A stretch of DNA of 64,000 nt from Flavobacterium humidisoli (GCF_023272795.1 NZ_CP096829.1:1922001-1986000); one strand, 5' to 3'; positions 52,557 through 62,457 are shown, numbered from the stretch's first letter. The notes: generated by a model not told the origin, from the letters alone. Made by a program: numbers and translations.

Positions 52557-52958
52557 TTATTTGTAATGATTAATTTTCAATACTTTAGCATTCCTTGCGT
52601 CAATTATAATTAAAAAAGTTCCGCCTTGTTCTCCTAATAATAAAGTTCCGTTAATAACATAATGATTATTAATTAGATGTACTTCGTAAGGCTTTTGATG
52701 TTTGATTTTATCTTCACCATAAATCTCAAAAAGAATAGGTTCTGCAATTTTGATAGCTGTTTGGCCGTCGTTAATCAGTAATTTTTTGTTATCAAGAAAA
52801 TTGTCCTTGCGTGGATTTTCAAGAGCATCTTTTAATTCAAGTTCAGCCTCATCACTTCCAAACTTTGAGTGAGAACAGCAACTGAAAATAAGAATTAAAA
52901 AAAGACTAATTAAAATTTTAAGATCAATTTCTCTGTTAGATAAAACTTTCCTTATCAA
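52557..52958 (-). CDS. NTF2-fold (YbbC/YhhH) lipoprotein
   Basis: 133 residues with a TTG start at 52958 (no ATG in frame before the signal) and a lipoprotein signal ending SCCSHSK. The domain has a conserved ILFEIYGEDKIKHQKPYEVH followed by a beta strand with GEQGGTFLIIIDARNAKVL, which matches the NTF2-fold immunity-like family (YbbC/YhhH). Such proteins are known beside polymorphic toxins, but no toxin is nearby. It starts 15 bases after the GH3 gene. Confidence 0.7.
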   Translation of the reverse strand: MIRKVLSNREIDLKILISLFLILIFSCCSHSKFGSDEAELELKDALENPRKDNFLDNKKLLINDGQTAIKIAEPILFEIYGEDKIKHQKPYEVHLINNHYVINGTLLLGEQGGTFLIIIDARNAKVLKINHYK

Positions 52959-52973
52959 ATGACTAGATATAAA

Positions 52974-54485
52974 TTAACACATTTCTTTCAATTGCTCCAA
53001 ATAATCTCTCTGATTCGATAATCTCGGAATCTTATGCTGACCGCCCAATTTGTCTCTTTCTTTTAGCCAATCATAAAAAAGATTTTCACGAGCAACATTA
53101 ATCACCAAAGGATTTAAAGTCATGTTGTTGTAACGTTTTGCTTCGTAATCTGAATTTAAAGTCTGCAACGTTTCGTCTAAAACTTTTTGGAAAAGACCTA
53201 CATCGGCAGGATTTTTCTTGAATTCAATCATCCATTCATGAGCGCCTTTTTCTTTGTCCTGCATAAAAATAGGAGCAACAGTGTAATCAATCACTTCAGT
53301 TTGCGTAACTAGGCAAGCTTTAGCAATTGCCTGATCTGTATTCTCAACCATTAATTCTTCACCAAAAACATTGATGTGATGTTTGGTTCTTCCGGTAACT
53401 CTAATTCGGTACGGATTTAAAGAAGTGAAACGAACCGTGTCACCAATTAAATAACGCCATAAGCCAGAGTTTGTAGTAATTACGATGGCGTAGTTTTTAT
53501 TCAATTCAACATCGGCTAGACGAATTACTTTTTGGTTTGGAGTTCCAAAAGTGTCCATCGGAATAAATTCATAGAAGATTCCATAATCTAACATTAACAA
53601 TAAATCGCTTGAGTTATTTAAATCCTGAATTGCAAAAAAGCCTTCCGAAGCGTTGTAGATTTCATAATATTTAAAATCTTTACTTGGTAAAATTTTCTTG
53701 TACTGTTCTTTATAAGGAGAAAAACTTACACCTCCGTGAAAATACACTTCCAGATTTGGCCAAAGTTCTAATAAACTTTGCTTGCCCGTGTTTTCTAAAA
53801 CTTTATTCATTAAAACCAGCATCCAAGATGGAACTCCTGCAAAACTGGTTACATTTTCGTTTTTGGTTTCATTGATAATGGCAGCGATTTTAGTTTCCCA
53901 TTCGCTCATCAATGAAGTTTTGCTGCTTGGCGTACTGCTGAACTCGGCCCAAATAGGCATATTTTCAATCAGAATTGCCGATAAATCACCAAAGAAAGTA
54001 TTATTGTTTTCGTAAATCTGAGAACTTCCTCCTAAACGAAGGCTTTTTCCCAAAAACAATTCAGAATCCTCATTATTATTCAAATAAAGGCATAAAAGAT
54101 CTTTACTGCCTTTGTAGTGGCAATCTTCTAGAGCTTCGTTACTTACTGGAATAAATTTACTTTTTGCATTTGTAGTTCCGCTAGATTTAGCAAACCATTT
54201 AATTGGAGTTTCCCAAAAAACATTTTGCTCGCCTAAACGTGTACGTTCGATTAGCGGTTGTAATTCTTCATAAGTTGCAATTGGAACTCTTTCTGCAAAG
54301 GTTTGATAAGAGTTAATACTAGAGAAATCATATTGTTTTCCAATAACTGTATTTTCAGATGCCGTCAATAAGTTGTGCAATAATTCTTCCTGAACTTCAT
54401 TTGGGTATTTTAAAAAAAGCTCTATTTGATGAATCCTTTGTTTGAGGACCCAAGATGCAAACGAATTGATAATAGATAAAGGCAT
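52974..54485 (-). CDS. GH3 auxin-responsive promoter family protein (acyl-adenylase-like)
   Basis: 503 residues with the GH3/ANL-type acyl-adenylate fold: KWFAKSSGTTNAKSKFIPVS (about 85-104, the P-loop-like SGTT), YNASEGFFAIQD, and the C-terminal hinge VTGRTKHHINVFGEELMVENTD. Plant GH3 proteins couple amino acids to plant hormones; bacterial ones have unknown acyl and amino substrates. It is divergent from the DUF2797 gene and the first of a minus-strand group. Confidence 0.88.
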   Translation of the reverse strand: MPLSIINSFASWVLKQRIHQIELFLKYPNEVQEELLHNLLTASENTVIGKQYDFSSINSYQTFAERVPIATYEELQPLIERTRLGEQNVFWETPIKWFAKSSGTTNAKSKFIPVSNEALEDCHYKGSKDLLCLYLNNNEDSELFLGKSLRLGGSSQIYENNNTFFGDLSAILIENMPIWAEFSSTPSSKTSLMSEWETKIAAIINETKNENVTSFAGVPSWMLVLMNKVLENTGKQSLLELWPNLEVYFHGGVSFSPYKEQYKKILPSKDFKYYEIYNASEGFFAIQDLNNSSDLLLMLDYGIFYEFIPMDTFGTPNQKVIRLADVELNKNYAIVITTNSGLWRYLIGDTVRFTSLNPYRIRVTGRTKHHINVFGEELMVENTDQAIAKACLVTQTEVIDYTVAPIFMQDKEKGAHEWMIEFKKNPADVGLFQKVLDETLQTLNSDYEAKRYNNMTLNPLVINVARENLFYDWLKERDKLGGQHKIPRLSNQRDYLEQLKEMC

Positions 54486-54555
54486 GAATTTGTTTTTTAG
54501 TTAACTGATTTTAGCTTTTAAATCGTACAATTTGTGTAAAACAAAAAACTTAAAA

Positions 54556-54586
54556 TTTGAATATCGATAGACAAATAGTAACTTTG
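54556..54586 (+). promoter_or_regulatory. Near-perfect promoter TTTG-N19-TAACTTTG
   Basis: A TTTG at 54556-54559 lies exactly 19 bases before TAACTTTG (54579-54586). This is the full Bacteroidota promoter form and the best one in the window. It drives the DUF2797 gene with a leader of about 135 bases. Confidence 0.7.
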
Positions 54587-54728
54587 TCTTCATATCAAAA
54601 ATAATATTTTTTTGTAATAAACCATTCGATTTAAGGTAAAGATTCTACCTAATAAGTCGAATTTTAACACAAAAAATTTTAAATCTTTTGAGAATTCTAA
54701 ATCAGCAATTTATAAATAAAAAATACGA

Positions 54729-55523
54729 ATGCAATATCAAGGTGTACTCACAAAAATGCAAACAGAACTTGGAAGTCCAATTCAATATTATTTGGTTTTT
54801 GAAGACAGTTTCTTAAATGTAAACCAATTATTAGATAAAGAAATTGAAATCAATTTTGAGGGATGCCAATGTTTAAATTGCGGTAAAAAGAAAAAAATAT
54901 ACCGTCAAGGTTTTTGCTATGAATGCTTTTATTCAAGCCCTGCAGTAGGAGATTGGATTATGAGGCCAGAATTGAGCACAGCGCATTTAGGAATTGCTGA
55001 TAGAGATTTAGAATATGAATCAAAAGCGCAATTGCAGCCGCACGTTGTGTATTTGGCTTCGGCTTGCGAAATAAAAGTAGGAGTGACTCGTAAATCGCAA
55101 GTTCCAACTCGTTGGATCGATCAAGGCGCTTCTCAAGCAATTGCAATTGTTGAGGTTCCAAACCGATATTTGGCAGGAATAACAGAAGTCGCATTAAAAG
55201 ATCATTATACAGACAAGACCAATTGGAGAAAAATGTTGCAAAACTCTGTTGAAAATTTTGATTTAATTGCAGAGAAAGCAAAAATTGAAAGTTTAATTCC
55301 AACAGAAGTTAGAGATTATTTTTATGCTGAAAAAAATGATGTTTACGAACTTCAGTATCCCGTTTTGAGTTACCCCGCAAAAGTGAACAGTTTAAACCTT
55401 GATAAAACACCTTCTTTCAGTGGAAAATTAACTGGAATTAAAGGTCAATATTTGCTATTTGAGAACGGTACAGTTTTTAATATTCGCGGTTCTGAAGGGT
55501 ATGTCGTTTCAATAAATGTCTAG
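54729..55523 (+). CDS. DUF2797 family protein (zinc ribbon-like and GIY-YIG-like)
   Basis: 264 residues. A cysteine cluster C46, C48, C51, C63 and C66 (CQCLNCGKK...GFCYECF) looks like a zinc ribbon. It is followed by HVVYLASACEIKVGVTRKSQ and TRWIDQGASQAIAIVEVPNR, which reads like a GIY-YIG nuclease-type strand pair (VYLA...KVGVT, then R-x2-Q/D-G). Members of DUF2797 are conserved in many bacteria; biochemical role unknown. It has a strong promoter and a 142-base leader. Confidence 0.82.
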   Translation: MQYQGVLTKMQTELGSPIQYYLVFEDSFLNVNQLLDKEIEINFEGCQCLNCGKKKKIYRQGFCYECFYSSPAVGDWIMRPELSTAHLGIADRDLEYESKAQLQPHVVYLASACEIKVGVTRKSQVPTRWIDQGASQAIAIVEVPNRYLAGITEVALKDHYTDKTNWRKMLQNSVENFDLIAEKAKIESLIPTEVRDYFYAEKNDVYELQYPVLSYPAKVNSLNLDKTPSFSGKLTGIKGQYLLFENGTVFNIRGSEGYVVSINV

Positions 55524-55705
55524 GTTTTCTAAGGAGTTGTCGATGTTTATTACATAATCGTCTATTAATTTGTTAATTCTGTGATAATTTATTGTAATTT
55601 TAGCTCAATTCCAAAACACAAAAAGGTGTAAATGATGATACATTTGGTTACAATTTTGTAACAAATGCTTATTGGAAGAATTTATTTTTAGATAATAAAA
55701 GAAGG

Positions 55706-55713
55706 TAGATTTG
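55706..55713 (+). promoter_or_regulatory. -7 box TAGATTTG of the glycosyltransferase gene
   Basis: Exact TAnnTTTG match 59 bases before the ATG at 55773; no TTG at the usual -33 distance. Confidence 0.45.
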
Positions 55714-55772
55714 AGACTGCCACTATTTCTAAAATTTAATTAAGATTTTATAATCAATAAATTATTCCATAA

Positions 55773-56855
55773 ATGAGTATTTTAAGCAAAATAAATGTAC
55801 ACAGACGTAGCATAATGCGGAATCTGACTAAGAATGTTGGAAAGGCAAATATGCAGGACGATTTTATCTTGGTCGATAAGAGTGAGATCAAAAAAGTTCT
55901 GATCTGTAGACCAAATGGAAGATTAGGAAACCTTTTGTTAATTACACCTCTTGTTCAGGAAGTGTCTGAAATGTTTCCAAACTGTAAAATTGATTTATTT
56001 GTAAAAGGAACTTTGGCTCCAATTATTTTTGAAAAATACGATAGTGTTGACAAAATAATTCATCTGCCTAAAAAACCATTTAAAAGTTTGCTGGCCTATT
56101 CAAAAGTTTGGATTTCATTAAAGAAAACACCTTATGACTTAGCGATTAATGTAGATCAGAATTCATCTTCTGGCCGATTAGCAGTTCAGTTTTCAAATGC
56201 CAAATACAAGTTTTTTGGAGACTCGAATGAAGAAGAAACAGGGCATAAAATTGATTTTGAACATATTGCAAAATATCCTGTCTATAATTTCCGCAATTAT
56301 CTTTCAAAACTGAGATTACCAACAAATAGTAATAAAATAATTGCTCCTTTAGAACTTAAATTATCGGCTTCTGAAATTGCAGAAGGCAGAAAGATATTAG
56401 GGCAGCTGACGAATAACGATAAAAAGACGATTTGTATTTTTACGTATGCAACAGGAACAAAATGCCTTTCGGAAGAATGGTGGGAAAAATTTTATTCTCA
56501 ACTTACTTCAGAGTATAAAGACTATAATATTATTGAGATTTTACCTGTAGAGAATGTGTCGCAAATTGGATTTAAAGCACCAACATTTTACAGTAAAGAT
56601 ATTCGAGAAATAGGATCTGTTATTGCAAATGCAGATTTGTTTATTGGTGCCGACAGCGGAATTATGCATTTATCAAGCTCGGTACATACACCAACTATTG
56701 GATTGTTTTCTGTGTCTAATTTGAAAAAATATGAACCGTATGACAATTGCAGTATTGGAATAGATGTCAATCTCTACACGAAAAAACAATATATAAAAAC
56801 AATAAATTCAATTTTGAATAACGGTAGATTAAATTTTTATTCAAGAGCAATATAA
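55773..56855 (+). CDS. Glycosyltransferase family 9 protein (heptosyltransferase-like)
   Basis: 360 residues of the GT-B fold of LPS heptosyltransferases: N-terminal ICRPNGRLGNLLLITPL (about 44-60), then FVKGTLAP, and a C-terminal donor-binding domain with IFTYATG and the IGADSGIMHLSSSVHTPTIG segment (about 290-309). It probably adds sugars to lipopolysaccharide or another surface glycan on the cytoplasmic face. ATGs at codon 15 or 27 are alternative starts. Single gene ending in a terminator. Confidence 0.85.
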   Translation: MSILSKINVHRRSIMRNLTKNVGKANMQDDFILVDKSEIKKVLICRPNGRLGNLLLITPLVQEVSEMFPNCKIDLFVKGTLAPIIFEKYDSVDKIIHLPKKPFKSLLAYSKVWISLKKTPYDLAINVDQNSSSGRLAVQFSNAKYKFFGDSNEEETGHKIDFEHIAKYPVYNFRNYLSKLRLPTNSNKIIAPLELKLSASEIAEGRKILGQLTNNDKKTICIFTYATGTKCLSEEWWEKFYSQLTSEYKDYNIIEILPVENVSQIGFKAPTFYSKDIREIGSVIANADLFIGADSGIMHLSSSVHTPTIGLFSVSNLKKYEPYDNCSIGIDVNLYTKKQYIKTINSILNNGRLNFYSRAI

Positions 56856-56860
56856 AAGCA

Positions 56861-56893
56861 AAAAATCCTGTTCGAATGAACAGGATTTTTTTT
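56861..56893. terminator. Bidirectional terminator after the GT9 gene
   Basis: Arms AAAAATCCTGTTC / GAACAGGATTTTT (13 bp perfect, four-base loop) with T-runs, between convergent genes. Confidence 0.9.
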
Positions 56894-56947
56894 AAATGAT
56901 AAGTTTTTAAGATACTGATAATCTAAGTTTTTTAAGCTTTAGAGAAG

Positions 56948-56966
56948 CTCAGTATCTTAGCGTCTT
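56948..56966. repeat. CTTAGNAN octamer array, copy 3
   Basis: About two and a half octamers (CTCAGTAT, CTTAGCGT, CTT) between the GT9 terminator and the AsmA stop, with CTAAGTTTTTTAAG upstream (from 56922) able to pair with it, as at clpX. Confidence 0.55.
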
Positions 56967-56968
56967 TT

Positions 56969-59566
56969 TTATGGATTTTTCTTCTTAAACAATCCATTCA
57001 ATAAATCACTAGCTTTTTTAGTCACTTCTTGAGTTTTTTGCTCTTTTTCAGTTTTTGCAGCCTGAGTAGTATCTTTTGCTTTTGTGTTTTTATTAATCAA
57101 ATCAGTAAGTGCAGAAGTTCCTTTTTGAGTCAGCTTTTCTTTTTGCTGATTAACCAATTGTGTAGTCAAATTGCTTACAGCGGCTTTCATATCAGTACTG
57201 ATTTTAGGATTTGAAAAGTTACCAGTCAAAGCAGCATTAATTGGAATGTTATCTAATTTTGCAGCATCAGCAGGAGATAATTTTGCAATTAAATTATTAG
57301 CTTCAGTTCCTAAATATTTAGCAGGAACATCAAATTTAATCGTGTAATTCATGGTTTGGTCAAAACCGTGGGTTCCGCCAACTGTAGCTTTTATATCTTG
57401 ATACTTAATTTCGAATGGTTTTACATTTACTTTTCCGTTGTCAAACGTTAATGCCATTTTCAGATCATTTAGATTTAATTTGTTCAAATCTAAAAACTTA
57501 ACATTTGAAGTAAGCGAATTTAAAACAGTTGAATTTTTAGCATTTACTGTAGTCGATAATAATTGGCCTAATAAATCTCCTGAAATTGATTTAAGATCTG
57601 GAGTCAATTCTTTTGCATCCAAATTACCATTCAATTTGATAGTCGAATTTAATTTTCCGTTGATGATTCCCGCAATTGGAGCGATTTTTTTCATCATATC
57701 CAACTGTGTAAAAGTCTGTGCAATATCAACTTGATTGAATCCTAAATTCATATCAAATGTAGGTACTTTTTCTTTTGTAGAAACCGCTCCGTTAAGACCA
57801 ATTGATCCACCGAAGATATTAGTTTTAAAGTTTTCAAGAGTTGCTTTTTCATCTTTAATAATCAATCTTCCGGCCACATCTTGAAGTTTTAGATTATCGT
57901 ATAAAACTGTTGTAGCTTTAGCATTCAATGTGCAATTTAAGAAAGCAGGAATCTTCATTGCCTCAGCTGGTTTCGCTTCTGTTTTTGCAGTTGCAGGTTC
58001 GCCAGAAGTCATAAAATCATCAACAGCCAATTGTTTTGAGCTCATGTTGAAATTTCCTCTTAGTTCTTGTTTTTTAAACATAAAACCATAGAAGTTTTCT
58101 AAAACTCCGTTAATGCTAATGTCACTTTTTCCAGTTGTAGCATCAAATTGTTTTAAATTGATTTTGCTTGGATTAAATTCGACCAATGCTGTACTGATGT
58201 TCATTGCTTTATTGTTTTCATCAGTATATTTAAATCCTGACAAACTCATTGTACCAGCATTTTTTATGTTTTGGTATTGGCTTTTTTCTACAGAAGCCAT
58301 ATCAAAATTGGTTGTTACATCAGCTTTTAAAATACCTGCCAAGGGCTTATCCATTTTAATTGGATAGGCTTTTGAAAGATTAGCTAAGTTTATTGTTCCT
58401 TTTAAAGCCGCATCAACAATTGGATTTACAGTGATGTTTTTGATATTCGCTTTAGCGTTAAAAACATCCTGGTCAATTCTGAAAGATAACTTATCTAAAT
58501 TAACGTAAGTATCATTTAAGATTCCGGTTTCGTTAATGATTTTCGTATCAATTACAATATTCTGAACTGATTTTGGTAGGTTTGGATATTGGAAAGAAGA
58601 GTTGTTTGATGCAATTTCGATATTAAATTTAGGAACTGTCGTATCTGTCAATTCACCCTTTGCAAAACCATTTACCGTAAAATCTCCAGTCGTTTTTACA
58701 CCTTCTAAACTAGACGCGTACGCCGAAGGAATCAAACCTAAGAAGTTAGTAAACGATGAAGTAGGAGTTTTGAATTTCAAATCGTAAATCTGAGCTTTTT
58801 CAGCCATTTGGATAAATCCGTCAAATTCTAAAGGCAGCTGATTGATTAAAGCTTTATTTTCTTTAAAAGTATATTTGCTCTTCTCTAAGTCAATTCCAAG
58901 AACTGCGTCTAAAGTCAGTTTTACATTTTTCATGTAATTCACTTTATCCATGTTCAATGAAACTTTTGCAGTAGATTTTGTTGTCAAATCTAATTTTGAA
59001 TTGGTAAAATCTCCAGTTCCTTCATGGTTTAAACTGTCAATTACCATTTTAATTTTAGAACCTTGATCGATGTATCTAAAAGTAAAATTCTCAATTTTAT
59101 AGTTCTGAATTTTAAGTGCAAGTGGTTTGCTTGCTTCGTCTTTTTTATCTTCTTTTTTGTCTTTTAAGGCAATATCGAAGTTTCCTACACCATCTTTATT
59201 GAAAATAATGTTTATTAATCCGTTTGTAGAACTGATTCCCTGAATGCTTAAAGGCTCATCTTTTCCTTTGAAAAGTTCTTTAACGCTCATTTTTAAATTC
59301 AATTCTCCTAAAGAAACCAATGTATCGCCTTCAAAAGGAGCTTTGTTGATGATAACTAATTTCTCGATTCCAACCGTTGCGTTTGGAAAATTTTTGAATA
59401 AACTTAAATTGGCATCTGTAAAACTTACTTTAGCATCAACACTTTCGTTGATAGCTTCAACGATTTTAGCCTTGATTTGATCTTTAAACAAAAACGGAAT
59501 GGCAAATAAGGCAGCAACAAATACCACAATGACTATGGCACTTATTTTTAAAACTTTTTTTAGCAT
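56969..59566 (-). CDS. AsmA family protein
   Basis: 865 residues with one N-terminal anchor (about 7-25) and the AsmA fold: N-terminal domain with KIVEAINESVDAKVSFTDANLSLFKNFPNA, long periplasmic beta-groove repeats, and a C-terminal domain ending in a Lys/Thr-rich helix (KQKEKLTQKGTSALTDLINKN). AsmA-like proteins span the periplasm and may move phospholipids between membranes. The 865-residue size is typical of Bacteroidota forms. Own promoter box (59610). Confidence 0.88.
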   Translation of the reverse strand: MLKKVLKISAIVIVVFVAALFAIPFLFKDQIKAKIVEAINESVDAKVSFTDANLSLFKNFPNATVGIEKLVIINKAPFEGDTLVSLGELNLKMSVKELFKGKDEPLSIQGISSTNGLINIIFNKDGVGNFDIALKDKKEDKKDEASKPLALKIQNYKIENFTFRYIDQGSKIKMVIDSLNHEGTGDFTNSKLDLTTKSTAKVSLNMDKVNYMKNVKLTLDAVLGIDLEKSKYTFKENKALINQLPLEFDGFIQMAEKAQIYDLKFKTPTSSFTNFLGLIPSAYASSLEGVKTTGDFTVNGFAKGELTDTTVPKFNIEIASNNSSFQYPNLPKSVQNIVIDTKIINETGILNDTYVNLDKLSFRIDQDVFNAKANIKNITVNPIVDAALKGTINLANLSKAYPIKMDKPLAGILKADVTTNFDMASVEKSQYQNIKNAGTMSLSGFKYTDENNKAMNISTALVEFNPSKINLKQFDATTGKSDISINGVLENFYGFMFKKQELRGNFNMSSKQLAVDDFMTSGEPATAKTEAKPAEAMKIPAFLNCTLNAKATTVLYDNLKLQDVAGRLIIKDEKATLENFKTNIFGGSIGLNGAVSTKEKVPTFDMNLGFNQVDIAQTFTQLDMMKKIAPIAGIINGKLNSTIKLNGNLDAKELTPDLKSISGDLLGQLLSTTVNAKNSTVLNSLTSNVKFLDLNKLNLNDLKMALTFDNGKVNVKPFEIKYQDIKATVGGTHGFDQTMNYTIKFDVPAKYLGTEANNLIAKLSPADAAKLDNIPINAALTGNFSNPKISTDMKAAVSNLTTQLVNQQKEKLTQKGTSALTDLINKNTKAKDTTQAAKTEKEQKTQEVTKKASDLLNGLFKKKNP

Positions 59567-59609
59567 ATATTAATAGATTTGAGGGTTAACTTTTTAAAAT
59601 CGATTCCTG

Positions 59610-59617
59610 CAAAAATA
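59610..59617 (-). promoter_or_regulatory. -7 box TATTTTTG of the AsmA gene
   Basis: Exact TAnnTTTG match on the minus strand, 43 bases before the ATG at 59566. Confidence 0.5.
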
Positions 59618-59681
59618 GTTTTTTTTACTACAGGTTGCAGATAAAGTTTTCTTAAAAATGTAAGAATTTTATTAAAATTGT

Positions 59682-59724
59682 TGAATAAAAAAATCCGTTA
59701 AGAATACTTTCAAAACGGATTTTT
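59682..59724 (-). terminator. Intrinsic terminator of the sppA-hydrolase operon
   Basis: Minus-strand arms AAAAATCCGTT / AACGGATTTTT (11 bp perfect) followed by T, 16 bases after the hydrolase stop. Confidence 0.82.
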
Positions 59725-59740
59725 AAGTGAATTTATTTTA

Positions 59741-60688
59741 TTATTTCTGAATAAATGAAACGATTTTCTCAACCAAGACTTCAGAAATAGGAAGTGTTTC
59801 ATTGTTGTAGGTCGCTAAATTAGCTTCCTGATTGCCATCAACAATTTTCATGATATGATTCATTTTATCAATAATCTGCAAATCTGCATTTTTGTTGGCT
59901 TGTTTTAAATTCTCTGCATCTTTTACTGCAATTTGAATATCATTATTTCCTTGTACGATCAAAACAGGAATAGTAAGTTTTTGTATTTCGGTCTGCGGAT
60001 TGTATTTAAACCAAGAAATCAAATAAGGTTGAATGCTTGGCCTGAAAAGAGAATTCAGCATTGGATCAATTTTTTTTACCTCAAATCCGTTTTTTAAACT
60101 ATCGATAATCGGAAAAGTCATATCGTTTAGCTGTTTCATTGATTTTGCCCCAATCTGTGTTTTTAGAATTTGATCTGCTGGTTCGCCTGCTCCGGCAATC
60201 GAAATGAATTTGTCTGCTTTTCCACTGGCGACCATTCCAATTAAAGAGCCTTCACTATGACCAATTATGATTATTTTAGAAAAACGCTTGTCTTGTTTCA
60301 AGTAATTAATCCAGCTTTTGGCATCTTGAATGTAATTTTCAAAAACCAGACTGCCTTCCGATCCTCCTGCAGCTTTACTTTCTCCTATTGCTCTTTTATC
60401 ATATCGCAAAGATGCAATTCCGTTTTTAGCCAAAGCTTCTGCCAGCATTTTCAGCGAATTGTTTTTCATCATGGGGTTATTTCCATTTCTATCTGTTGGG
60501 CCAGAGCCTGCAATGATTAAAGCAACTGGAAATTTTTTAGTCAAATCTGGAGTTGTCAGCGTACCAAAAATCTGATCGTTGTTAATCTTTAAGATAGCTG
60601 GTGTTTCCTTAAAGGAGATTTCTTTTTTGTCTTGAGCATTTATGAAACTCCAAAACAAAACCGTTAAAAAAAGAATTGCTTTATTCAT
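59741..60688 (-). CDS. Exported alpha/beta hydrolase
   Basis: 315 residues with a signal peptide (to about SFINAQ, residue 19) and an alpha/beta hydrolase core: oxyanion loop IIAGSGPTDRNGNNP, nucleophile elbow GHSEGS (Ser about residue 145) and catalytic His in KMNHIMK near residue 278. The GPTDRNGNN pattern is shared by a family of secreted hydrolases in Bacteroidota. It follows sppA by 11 bases, so it is co-transcribed; the substrate is unknown. Confidence 0.85.
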   Translation of the reverse strand: MNKAILFLTVLFWSFINAQDKKEISFKETPAILKINNDQIFGTLTTPDLTKKFPVALIIAGSGPTDRNGNNPMMKNNSLKMLAEALAKNGIASLRYDKRAIGESKAAGGSEGSLVFENYIQDAKSWINYLKQDKRFSKIIIIGHSEGSLIGMVASGKADKFISIAGAGEPADQILKTQIGAKSMKQLNDMTFPIIDSLKNGFEVKKIDPMLNSLFRPSIQPYLISWFKYNPQTEIQKLTIPVLIVQGNNDIQIAVKDAENLKQANKNADLQIIDKMNHIMKIVDGNQEANLATYNNETLPISEVLVEKIVSFIQK

Positions 60689-60699
60689 CTTTAATTCAA

Positions 60700-62457
60700 T
60701 TAATAAATATTGATTCCGTAGGGCAATATTGCTTGCACTCCTTTTTGTTTTTGAAATTTCTTAACCTGTTCGATAAGAAGATAGTTTTCTTCGCCGATTT
60801 CTTCTTTTATGAAAGCTTCTTTCGATTTTGCAAAAGGAAGATTTGATAGTAAATCGTTAAGTGTTTTTTCGTATTCAGGATAATTCTGAGTGCTGTATTT
60901 TTTTACTTTAGCAATTTTAGCTGCTTCAGCGATCGCATCATTTAATCCGCCAATTTTATCCACCAAACCAATTTTTAGAGCTTCAGTTCCTGACCAAACT
61001 CGACCTTGCGCAATTGAATCGACTTGTGCAAAAGTCATTTTTCGGCCTTCCGCAACATGAGTTACAAAAGTGTTGTATACTTTTTCAACTCCTTCTAAAG
61101 TGAAAGCTTTAAATTTTTCATCAACAGGCACAAAGGGACTGTAGTTTGCTGAGTTTTCGTGCGTTTTAACTTGTTCAGAATTTATTCCTAATTTGTTTGC
61201 CAATGGACTAAAATTTGGCAGCATTCCGAAAACTCCAATAGATCCTGTAATGGTATTGTTTTCAGCAAAAATTTTATTGGCGTTGCAGGCAATATAATAA
61301 CCGCCAGAAGCTGCATAATTACCCATAGAAACCACAACTGGTTTAACTTTTTTAGTAATTTCAATTTCCCTCCAGATTAAATCAGAAGTTAGTGCACTTC
61401 CGCCTGGACTATCAATTCTAAGGACAATTGCTTTAACATCATCATTTTTTCTAGCTTCCTGCAAAGAGCGGCGCATAGAACCTTCTCCAATTGTATTTAC
61501 ATCTCCTTCACCGCTTCCAATTTCGCCTTGAGCGTAAATAATAGCAATCTGATCGCTTGAAGCATCAGCTAAAGCTGTTGTTACATGATTTTGAGTATAA
61601 TCTGAAATTGAAATTTTGTTGTAATCTTCATCTTTGTCTACTTTTAGAACTTTTCTAATGGCATCGTGATAAACATCTTCGTAAGCAACAATATCTACTA
61701 AATGTTGCTGTTTTGCCATTTCTGGAGTTCGAGCCAAAAGACCATTTGCAATTTCGTTTAATTTTGGTAAGGGAATATTTCTGCTTTTTGAAATATCTGC
61801 CGAAACGATAGCCCAAATAGAGTTTAGAAGTGCAGTAATCTGCTCTCTATTGGCATCGCTCATTTTATTGTCTAAGAAAGGTTCAACAGCACTTTTGTAT
61901 TTTCCGTGACGTATTACCTCCATATGAATTCCAGATTTATCTTGAAAATCTTTGAAAAACATAACTTCAGAAGAAAGCCCTTTAAAATCTAAATCTCCAG
62001 CTGGATTGAGATAAATGGTATTGGCAACAGAGTTTAAGTAATATTCTTTTTGCGAATACGTATTGGCATAAGCCCAAATATATTTCCCTGATTTTTTGAA
62101 GCTTTCTAAAGCATTTCTTAAATCTTTATATTGTGCAAGACCAAGAGACGATTCATCATTTAAGATCGAAATTCCTTTGATGTTATCATCTGTTTTTGCA
62201 GCCTCAATTGCGTTAATTACATCGGTTAAACCAATGCCTTTTTGTTCAGAAAAACGAGTTACCCATGGATCTTTATATTTTCCTGCGTAATCGTTTTTAA
62301 TTTCTTTTAAATTTAATTCAATAACCGAATTAGATTTAACGGAAACACTGTCGTCACCGCCAAAAACAACTCCGATAAAGATTACTCCAAAAAAGAAGAG
62401 CATAATAAAAACAAAAATACCAATAACTGTGGCAATTACATTTCCTAAAAACTTCAT
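60700..62457 (-). CDS. sppA: Signal peptide peptidase SppA (67K type)
   Basis: 585-residue membrane-bound serine protease that degrades cleaved signal peptides. One N-terminal helix (about 8-32), two tandem S49 domains: the catalytic Lys in GKYKSAVEPF (K188) of the first and the nucleophile Ser in NYAASGGYYIA (S384) of the second, as in the E. coli 67K enzyme. The preceding box at 62547 may be its promoter. It precedes the exported hydrolase gene. Confidence 0.93.
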   Translation of the reverse strand: MKFLGNVIATVIGIFVFIMLFFFGVIFIGVVFGGDDSVSVKSNSVIELNLKEIKNDYAGKYKDPWVTRFSEQKGIGLTDVINAIEAAKTDDNIKGISILNDESSLGLAQYKDLRNALESFKKSGKYIWAYANTYSQKEYYLNSVANTIYLNPAGDLDFKGLSSEVMFFKDFQDKSGIHMEVIRHGKYKSAVEPFLDNKMSDANREQITALLNSIWAIVSADISKSRNIPLPKLNEIANGLLARTPEMAKQQHLVDIVAYEDVYHDAIRKVLKVDKDEDYNKISISDYTQNHVTTALADASSDQIAIIYAQGEIGSGEGDVNTIGEGSMRRSLQEARKNDDVKAIVLRIDSPGGSALTSDLIWREIEITKKVKPVVVSMGNYAASGGYYIACNANKIFAENNTITGSIGVFGMLPNFSPLANKLGINSEQVKTHENSANYSPFVPVDEKFKAFTLEGVEKVYNTFVTHVAEGRKMTFAQVDSIAQGRVWSGTEALKIGLVDKIGGLNDAIAEAAKIAKVKKYSTQNYPEYEKTLNDLLSNLPFAKSKEAFIKEEIGEENYLLIEQVKKFQKQKGVQAILPYGINIY

